A stretch of DNA of 23,947 nt from Isoetes engelmannii. Lineage: Eukaryota > Streptophyta > Lycopodiopsida > Isoetales > Isoetaceae. The notes beneath the pieces were generated by a model that saw only the letters and a list, made by a program, of their open reading frames with translations, was not told the DNA's origin and ran no database searches. The stretch is from contig JAANSK020244165.1 in the NCBI GenBank assembly GCA_011763485.2, positions 1 through 23,947 of the forward strand, written 5' to 3'. Made by a program: the position numbers and the translations under genes. Below are positions 18,726-23,947 of the stretch, piece after piece (position 1 is the stretch's first letter; each line of letters begins with the position of its first letter).

Positions 18726-19125
18726 TTAAGGGTCAGACTCGGTAGCTTCGGCCCTTGCATCTTGCGCCAGAGCTTCGTCCATTTGCTCTATGGCTTCCTA
18801 TAAAAAAAATATAATACAATGTTAATAAGACATTCACGTTGTTCCTAGTCCTAGAATTACATAAATCCCACGTACTTTGGCGTTAACACGTGCTATGAAA
18901 CCTTCATTGTATAGTTCTTTGTACAGGGCAGCAGTGCCCCTTTGGGTGGCTGTATCAACTTGTTGATCCGTAGGGTACCCGTATACAAGTTTCTGGACCA
19001 ATACATCTAGTATTATCTAATGTCGTTTGAAATTATCGTTACAATTAACGCGAACTGAGAGTTTACAGCACTTACGAATATAGCGAAAAAGTGTACCAGA
19101 TGAGAGGGGAGCGGGGGAGCCAGAG
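18726..19125 (-). CDS. 3' end of an unrecognised multi-exon gene (three last exons)
   Basis: Three minus-strand exons fit together with closing phases: 19076-19125, 18876-19006 and 18726-18797. Donors are GTAAGT at 19075 and GTACGT at 18875; acceptors are TATATAG, ACTAG and TTTTATAG. The joined end encodes about 82 residues and stops with TAA at 18726-18728. It reads SGTLFRYI, VLVQKLVYGYPTDQQVDTA, ALYKELYNEGFIARVNAK and EAIEQMDEALAQDARA, so it is helical and charged, with no membrane segment. No stop or frame change interrupts it, unlike the neighbouring FCP1-like gene. I do not recognise the family, and the 5' exons are not found. The last exon exists in a second copy at 19166-19309. Confidence 0.5.
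18753..18840. repeat. 88-bp direct repeat, copy 1
   Basis: Identical to 19265-19352 at 86 of 88 bases. It covers most of the last exon of the gene at 18726-19125, its acceptor, and part of the preceding intron. The two differences are transitions. Confidence 0.9.
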
Positions 19126-19165
19126 CTATATAAAACATAATAATATCACACAAGGAATCATTTAT

Positions 19166-19309
19166 TTAAAAACAAAAGCATGTCCTAATAAGCAAACATG
19201 AGCCTGTCGCGCGGCTTGAGCCACCTACATCGACCCTTGCATATCTAGCCCTTGCGTCTTTGGGCCTTGCATCTTGCGCCAAAGCTTCGTCCATTTGCTC
19301 TATGGCTTC
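19166..19309 (-). pseudogene. Second copy of the terminal exon with a different end
   Basis: After the same TTTTATAG acceptor (ending 19310) the frame reads EAIEQMDEALAQDAR as in the first copy, then diverges to PKDARARYARVDVGGSSRAT and stops at 19166. So the acceptor and the first 15 codons are shared and the C-terminus is replaced. It could serve as an upstream exon or as an alternative last exon, or may be a dead duplicate. Confidence 0.45.
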
Positions 19310-19352
19310 CTATAAAAAAAATATAATACAATATTAATAAGACATTCACGTT
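19265..19352. repeat. 88-bp direct repeat, copy 2
   Basis: Matches 18753-18840 with two transitions; offset is 512 bases in the same orientation. The boundaries are sharp on the 3' side (both end in CACGTT). The near identity marks a recent duplication or gene conversion. Confidence 0.9.
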
Positions 19353-19429
19353 TGGACGCACTCAATAGGATGAAAGGTACTGCACGGGCGTCCTTACCCC
19401 CCCAAATGCAAATTTGATTTCTTCAACGT

Positions 19430-19939
19430 GTGTTTGAGGCTCATTGCTCATTTTTGTGGGTAGAGATCACCATACAGCCGAAGCTCGCTACTGCCATAGC
19501 CGCGGGACTTTGGACCATAGCTCCTGCCATAGCGAGCACAAAGGAGGGGCCGCTACTGATGGCGCTTAACCGCTGTAAGTTTGCCCCTACGATTGTCGAA
19601 AGCAATGTTTCGGGAGCCAGGCTAGCAATAGAGGATGAGCTAGAAGCCACGGGGATGTTACACACCGTGATGGCTGAAGGATACACGAGAATAGCTTTGA
19701 TTGAAGCCATTGAACAGGATGCGCAATTGATGAGGTCGGTTGAGGAGGCAAGAACATTGGGAGAGGCTTCTAGCCAGATCATCCAATGGCCGAAGGAATA
19801 CTTGATACTACAGCTTAGTCCTTATCTCTCATTATCCTGTTATTGTCGTTTGGTTACTTCATTGAGTAGAAGTTGTAGCGGTGTTATTTCATTGAACAGT
19901 TCTTGTAGTTTGCAAATGAAGGTTATGCTTAAGAAATGA
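19430..19939 (+). CDS. Unassigned open frame, helical protein (exon or remnant)
   Basis: An open frame of about 169 codons; the first ATG is at 19559, and upstream codons could belong to an exon. The peptide is Ala-rich and helical (LATAIAAGLWTIAPAIA, LAIEDELEATGMLHTVMAEG, TRIALIEAIEQDAQLMRSVE), then turns Ser/Cys-rich near the end, where the open frame may be chance. No domain is recognised. LIEAIEQ resembles EAIEQ of the neighbouring minus-strand gene but on the opposite strand, which I take as coincidence. No promoter or splice site is assigned. Confidence 0.35.
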   Translation: MFEAHCSFLWVEITIQPKLATAIAAGLWTIAPAIASTKEGPLLMALNRCKFAPTIVESNVSGARLAIEDELEATGMLHTVMAEGYTRIALIEAIEQDAQLMRSVEEARTLGEASSQIIQWPKEYLILQLSPYLSLSCYCRLVTSLSRSCSGVISLNSSCSLQMKVMLKK

Positions 19940-20204
19940 AACCCTTTGAAACCCAGATCGACTGCATGTTTCTTTGTTCAACGTGTTTCTACGTCAACAG
20001 CATTTCCATGTAGAGCCATGCCAAGCAATGAAACAAGCAATGGAGTGGGTTTTCACAGAGTTTTGTCTCAATGCCAGTAGGAGGTTAGAATAGGCGAGCC
20101 ATTATCGAGTTGGGCGTGGAGGATGCATAGCAGTATACAATAAAAGGCATTGTTAATGTCTAGAAGACAATAACAATTCCTTTTAATGTTATGCCATGCT
20201 TGCT

Positions 20205-20599
20205 CAAGGGGGGTTCACATTTGTTTTGTGTAAAAACCATCAGCGTGGAAGAAATGGATTTTTTTATTACTAATTGCGTACGCATACTTACTCCGCAAAA
20301 TAGACTTTTTTTTTTGTTTGGTTGCATAGGAGATACACAAAGGGTTTTTTATTTTTAACCAGGTTCTTATTTTTAATCATATAAACAACATTTTCTCTAC
20401 ATTCAATGAATTAAGTAATGTTTTATATGGTTTGAGAAATGCGGGTTATGTAGAAATACTTTATAGGTTATAAATATAGGAAATGACTAGGGTGTATGAG
20501 AAGGGTTTTTTGTTGTGAAGAGTGGTAGATAATGGATTTTTTTATTAGCTTAGGAACGCAGATGCCAAATCCAAAATATATATAGGTGAATCCCTCGGC
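20205..20599. mobile_element. hAT-like MITE, copy 2
   Basis: Starts CAAGGGGGGTTCACA like copy 1 at 15996 and ends GTGAATCCCTCGGC. Flanks are TGCTTGCT (20197-20204) and TGCTTGCC (20600-20607), an 8-bp duplication with one difference. The two copies are in the same orientation and similar over their whole length; copy 2 is 30 bp longer because of an extra AT-rich piece near 20555-20580. Non-coding. Confidence 0.75.
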
Positions 20600-20865
20600 T
20601 GCTTGCCACAGTATTGATGTGCATCAGACATTATTGATGTCATTGCCCCGATTGCTGCTTGAATGGCTAAGTCGAGAATATGTACATCAAAGGTTAAAGC
20701 CGAGGCATTCTCATCCATGGACTTGAGTATGTGACCCCCAAAAGGAGCCCCTACAATCCACAGTCCTGGATTGAAGGGATTCTTTCTGGGGTGTCACAGA
20801 TTTGACTCGTGAGTCGAGAATGCCGCCTTGAGAACCTCCGCCTTGAGAAAACTCAAAAAGGATCG

Positions 20866-20968
20866 TAAATTCCCAAATCTTCCTTTCATGCCTCTTTGAA
20901 CAATGGAGCTCAGAAAGTAACTAAGCTACATTTCCCAAAGAGGCGGGGAAAGAAAGATTTGGAATTTT
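20866..20968. repeat. Imperfect inverted repeat within array 2
   Basis: Left arm about 20867-20898 (AAATTCCCAAATCTTCC and on to CCTCTTTG) and right arm about 20936-20968 (CAAAGAGGCGGGG and on to GATTTGGAATTTT) are reverse complements over about 32 bases with about four differences and a one-base gap. The loop is about 37 bases. It is not related to the CTCGAC palindromes in sequence. Confidence 0.65.
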
Positions 20969-21523
20969 CGATGCTTCTACTCATCCACCACAAGATGTCT
21001 AATGGCTCCATCCAGGTGACCCACGAAACTCAATGGCCAGGAAGTCACGGTGCCAATGGACTTTTTAGGAGGACCAAGAAGTCAAGATGCCTAGGTGGGC
21101 CCGAGCACGACACTCTCAACTCGCGAGTCAAGAATGGCAAGGGTATTCCCTACTAAGCATCTTGAAGGCTAATGCAGGCTTTCTCGACTCGTGAGTCGAA
21201 AAAACCTGAGGTAGTCGTCAATGGGGGGCATTCCCATCCCTGGAGTCGAGTATTCGACCCCCTCAAAAGGAGCTCCTACAATCCACAGTCTTCGAATGAA
21301 GCGATTCTTTTTTAGGGGGTCGCATACTCGACTCACGAGTCGAGAATGCCGCCATGGTTGACTAGGATTAGACATGCCTAGGTGGGCCCAGGTGAGCAAT
21401 TCTCGACTCGCAAGTCGAGAATGCAAAGCGGGCCCCCTTATTGGGGATGGAAAGGGCCTGGCCGAGGCATTCTCGGCCAGTCAAAAATGCTAGAGGTAAT
21501 CCCCAATGGGGGGGCATTCCAAA

Positions 21524-21793
21524 GGATCGAAGGTTCTTGACTAGTGAGTCAAGAATATACATGGCTAGTGGGTTCTCGACTCGTGAGTCGAGAACCTAGG
21601 AAGGGCCACTCTAGTAAGGCTTGGAGGGAAGAATTCTCGATTGGCGAGTCGAGAATAAGGATCGAAGGTTCTCGCCTAGTGAGTCAAGAATATAGATGGC
21701 TAGTGGGTTCTCGACTTGCGAGTCGAGAACCCAGGAAGGGCTACTCTACTAAGGCTTGGAGGGAATAATTCTCGACTGGCGAATCGAGAATAA
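21524..21793. repeat. 135-bp tandem duplication carrying three palindromes per unit
   Basis: Units 21524-21658 and 21659-21793 both start GGATCGAAGGTTCT and match at roughly 90 percent by eye. Each unit holds three palindromes with different outer arms. A degenerate third partial unit (CTACTCTAC and GGGCTTGGATGG) follows to about 21845. Confidence 0.85.
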
Positions 21794-21949
21794 GGAAGGC
21801 TAGAGAGGCTGGGAATAAGGCTACTCTACATGGGCTTGGATGGGGTTCAGTGAGGAATTTTTTTCTTCTTAGTTTTTAGAAATAACTGGAATTAAATGAT
21901 AGGAAAAAATAACTTATCTTTTACCTCGACAGTTTTTTGCTTCTTTATT

Positions 21950-22060
21950 TTTTAATTTCAGCTTCAATTCTTCAGTTATTTGCTTCCTTACTAATTTACT
22001 TTAGCACTACCTTTTCTCTTCTTCAACTCTTTGCTTCCTTACTACTTTACTTCAGTCAAA
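21950..22060 (+). repeat. Two-unit pyrimidine-rich repeat
   Basis: CTTCTTCAACTCTTTGCTTCC and its variant CTTCAATTCTTCAGTTATTTGC, each followed by TTACTA and TTTACTT, are two copies about 51 bases apart. They read in one plus-strand frame as a hydrophobic LQLFASLL repeat, but there is no support for a gene. Confidence 0.5.
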
Positions 22061-22186
22061 ACATAATTCATCAGTGGTATGAGCTTTTACCTTTGTTGCT
22101 TCAAACAGGAATAGACTATCTTCTAAAAGTGGCTATTTCACATCATAACCTAAAAATGGAGGCCATAACTTAGGAACTAACCTTCT

Positions 22187-22495
22187 GGATTTGCTTGAGG
22201 CCTTGTCCTCCATTATTGGCTTTATCCTTTTTGCCGAGCTCCCGAACCAAGAATATGGATTAGTTGGACTGAAAATGGTATGAGGGTGGATAAGGATGGT
22301 CTCTTAACTATAATAATAAACTCAAGTAAGAAGATAACCCTCTCGAGAGTAGGAAAAACAGAAAGAAGACAAGAAAAAATCCAAAAAAACTTATTTTACT
22401 CTGAGATTGTATCTCCGTATTGGTTGTAGAGCTTTGCATTCGACTTCGCAGGCGCTGAAAGAAGCATCGCGGTCTGTAGACCACTTCGCCGTCAT
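22187..22495 (-). CDS. Possible 5' end of a minus-strand gene
   Basis: ATG at 22495 (minus) opens 32 codons, MTAKWSTDRDASFSACEVEC and then KALQPIRRYNLR, followed by GTAAAA at 22399, a usable donor. The upstream sequence on this strand is pyrimidine-rich, like a plant leader. A second open block at 22187-22270, between TTTTCAG and AG|GTTAGT, reads as a Lys/Ser-rich peptide, but the phases of the two blocks do not close, so the model is incomplete. No domain is seen. Confidence 0.3.
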
Positions 22496-22796
22496 CCACG
22501 GTCGAATTAGGTAGATCCAAGCTATTCTGTGCCTCGATTGAACATGAAGAACAGGCAGGTGGAGCAGAGAACAGGTGAGCAGACAGGGAGAGGAAGAAGG
22601 AAAGGGTCACAGGGAAAGGGCCAAAGGAAAGGGTTTCGAGATATGAACTAAAGCTGCCGCGAATTGGCAATTAAGAGGGGTGCCCTCTCGAAAACTGGAG
22701 CAATTATGGTATGCAGACGTACGACAGTCCGTATGCCATGTCAGTGGTTTCCTCCAGGTTGCGCAACGTGGCAGGCCCAAAATTAATTTTTTGGGT

Positions 22797-23130
22797 GGCA
22801 TTAGCAAATGTTAATAGTTAAAGGTTTGTAAATTAAAGGTTAAAGGTTAAAAGTTAATGGTTGCAATACTTGTTAGCTAATAATTAGATTGATAGTTTAA
22901 TGATAGTTTAATAATTCGGGTCACATTAAAAAATGTTAATAGTTAAAGGTTTGTAAATAAAAAAGTAACGGTTAAAGGTTAAAAGTTTACATTTATGGTT
23001 GAAATACTTAATAGTTAATAATTAAATTAATAATTTAATGGTTAGTTTAAATTAATAGCTTAATATTTTAATTAATAGCTAATGGTTTCTAGATTAAAGG
23101 TTGAAAGTTATAAGTTAGTGGTTGCAATAC
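22797..23130. repeat. AT-rich tandem repeat, period about 125, built from TTAAAGG-like words
   Basis: Units start at about 22797 and 22922 with AAATGTTAATAGTTAAAGG and TTTGTAAAT, and a third partial unit begins near 23060. Inside each is a run such as TTAAAGGTTAAAGGTTAAAAG, a 7-mer repeat, and GGTTGCAATACTTG or a variant (three times, 22857, 22998 and 23120). The 7-mer is not the plant telomere word TTTAGGG. Confidence 0.8.
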
Positions 23131-23148
23131 TTGGAATAAACTTATACC

Positions 23149-23820
23149 TTGGTGTTTGTGCAGGGGATAGCTGCAAGTGGATCCAAGAAGGGCAAGGCAG
23201 GTTTATCTCAATTCTCTAGACTACATGGAGTAGTTGCAAGTGTTTTCGAGTGTGGCAAGGGTCGTTTGCCAAAATGCCCTAAGCTCGGGTGGAGAAGAAT
23301 TGAAGGCATGTTAGTTCATTCGTGCATCGAGGCAGTCTTTGTAGAGGGTATCATAACCACCATGGATTCTTCTGATAGTGTTAATGATCAAAGGCTCGGG
23401 GATGACCATTTAGGTGCTGGTATTGTAAAGATGCTCGACCAAGTTGACACCATCATGTCCCAAGGGTCATACAGTGATTGCATTGTATGCTCTGGCCTTC
23501 TTGAGTCTCAAGCCCAACTAAGGTGGCCAATTAGGCACATTAAGGACAAAGGGGGTGCTTTTATAGAAGGCCAAACCGAGAAGGAATTTGGGAAGGCTAA
23601 CCAAGACACTCTTGAAGGCTTGGGGCTTGAGGAATCTCCATTACTGATAAGAAGAGGCGCTACCCACGAAGGCAATCCCACGAAAAATAAAGGACAGAGA
23701 GGTGCATGCTCAGTGATGATAGAAGAACATCAACCAAAGAAAACATGGAGCCTGTTAGGGGGGCAGGAATGTTGTAGTCTTGATTGCATTGTTCACTACT
23801 CTGTGGACGAGCTGGTGTGA
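23149..23820 (+). CDS. Unassigned 223-codon open frame (possible exon)
   Basis: This is the longest uninterrupted plus-strand frame in the window. TTTGTGCAG ends at 23163 and is a good acceptor in phase with the frame, so it may be an exon starting at 23164. The first ATG is at 23308. The peptide has Gly/Lys-rich, Cys-containing parts (FECGKGRLPKCPKLGWRR), a helical acidic part (DHLGAGIVKMLDQVDTIM) and a Cys-rich end (GGQECCSLDCIVHYSVDELV). The stop is TGA at 23818. No domain is recognised; with so many decayed genes around, absence of stops over 670 bases is notable but not proof of function. Confidence 0.4.
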   Translation: MVFVQGIAASGSKKGKAGLSQFSRLHGVVASVFECGKGRLPKCPKLGWRRIEGMLVHSCIEAVFVEGIITTMDSSDSVNDQRLGDDHLGAGIVKMLDQVDTIMSQGSYSDCIVCSGLLESQAQLRWPIRHIKDKGGAFIEGQTEKEFGKANQDTLEGLGLEESPLLIRRGATHEGNPTKNKGQRGACSVMIEEHQPKKTWSLLGGQECCSLDCIVHYSVDELV

Positions 23821-23877
23821 TGATCATACGCAGTATACAAGTATTATACTGGTGTGTACAAAGGATGATCATCACAC
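23815..23877. repeat. 13-bp inverted repeat
   Basis: GTGTGATGATCAT at 23815-23827 and ATGATCATCACAC at 23865-23877 are exact reverse complements around a 37-base loop. The left arm overlaps the stop codon of the open frame ending at 23820. It could be a hairpin terminator-like structure, a transposon end or chance. Confidence 0.6.
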
Positions 23878-23904
23878 GGATGCAAAAAGTACATGGATAC
23901 AAAA

Positions 23905-23947
23905 AGTAGTTGCACAAGGCAGGACTCGAACTCATGACTTTGTAGTT
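23905..23947 (-). mobile_element. tRNA-like 3' half, possible SINE running off the window
   Basis: On the minus strand from the edge the sequence reads AAAGTCATGAGTTCGAGTCC and then TGCCTTGTGCA. GAGTTCGAGTCC (23922-23933) fits the pol III box B consensus, and a tRNA-like 3' acceptor side follows. The T stem does not pair well, so it is not an intact tRNA. Box A would lie outside the window. The A/T-rich sequence after it could be the body of a tRNA-derived SINE. Confidence 0.35.

Larger units (their letters stand above)
20703..21793. repeat. Second family of CTCGACTCGCGAGTCGAG palindromes in higher-order repeats (array 2)
   Basis: At least twelve palindromes with the same core occur, for example at about 20803, 21116, 21181, 21326, 21401, 21534, 21572, 21634, 21667, 21706 and 21768. 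Outer arms differ: GGTTCTCGA with TCGAGAACC (21572, 21706), GCAT with ATGC (21322-21351), AATTC with GAATA (21632, 21768). They sit in longer duplicated units. One pair is 20703-20831 and 21227-21359, about 525 bases apart. Another is a tandem pair of 135 bases, 21524-21658 and 21659-21793. Centres are often CGTG, CACG, TGCG or CGCAAG instead of CGCG, that is, transition derivatives. No coding function is supported; open frames across it follow from the repeats. Confidence 0.85.

Noticed and set aside
22797-23130. Interstitial telomeric repeat
   Set aside because: The repeated word is TTAAAGG, not TTTAGGG, and the runs are only three units long.
23905-23947. An intact tRNA gene
   Set aside because: Only a box B-like 3' half is inside the window and the T stem pairs poorly.

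Overview
The window looks like nuclear DNA of a land plant with a large, repeat-rich genome. The reasons are a plant-type lipid phosphate phosphatase gene with short GT-AG introns, a plant-like 25S rRNA fragment, a plant-type FCP1 domain with an Asn in motif I, Ty3/gypsy and L1-like LINE remains, and several miniature DNA transposons. A fern or lycophyte is a guess from overall feel only. Only one gene looks complete.

Layout. 1-4.7 kb: decayed retroelement-like sequence on the minus strand, a coiled-coil gag-like region (55-2328) and a Ty3/gypsy integrase remnant (3400-4707), with about 1 kb of AT-rich non-coding DNA between them that carries short CGTGA-type repeats. 5.9-7.1 kb: a cluster of related small inverted-repeat elements, two of about 330 bp sharing ACAATATGG-type ends and two long hairpins. 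7.26-8.82 kb: a seven-coding-exon PAP2/LPP gene (287 codons) with a 5'-UTR intron. It is well preserved, but the conserved Ser-Arg of catalytic motif C3 is replaced by Tyr-Ala. 9.6-9.9 kb: a third hairpin. 10.1-11.5 kb: a LINE fragment.

13.0-17.8 kb (minus strand): a large multi-exon gene ending in an FCP1-like HAD phosphatase domain. Its frame is recognisable over long stretches but is interrupted by many stops, nearly all TAG or TAA. One intron holds an array of GC-rich palindromes (consensus core TCTCGACTCGCGAGTCGAGA, arms extended by GGGCTTT/AAAGCCC), into which a 365-bp hAT-like MITE has jumped with an 8-bp target duplication. Next comes a transition-riddled 25S rRNA fragment (17.88-18.54 kb), then the 3' end of an unrecognised minus-strand gene (18.73-19.13 kb) whose last exon is duplicated 512 bp away.

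20.2-21.8 kb: a second copy of the hAT-like MITE, then a second, larger family of the same palindromes in higher-order repeats. 22.2-23.9 kb: a possible 5' gene end on the minus strand, TTAAAGG-rich tandem repeats, an unassigned 223-codon open frame, and at the edge a tRNA-like box B that may be a SINE.

The most unusual signal is the palindrome family. The same 18-20 bp core recurs with different outer arms that remain complementary to each other, in two arrays and once alone inside a 64-bp candidate intron. A second theme is a C-to-T (and G-to-A) decay signature seen in the palindromes, the rRNA fragment and the FCP1-like gene, which suggests long-term cytosine methylation of this region. 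Consensus comparisons are from memory; no alignment or search was run.
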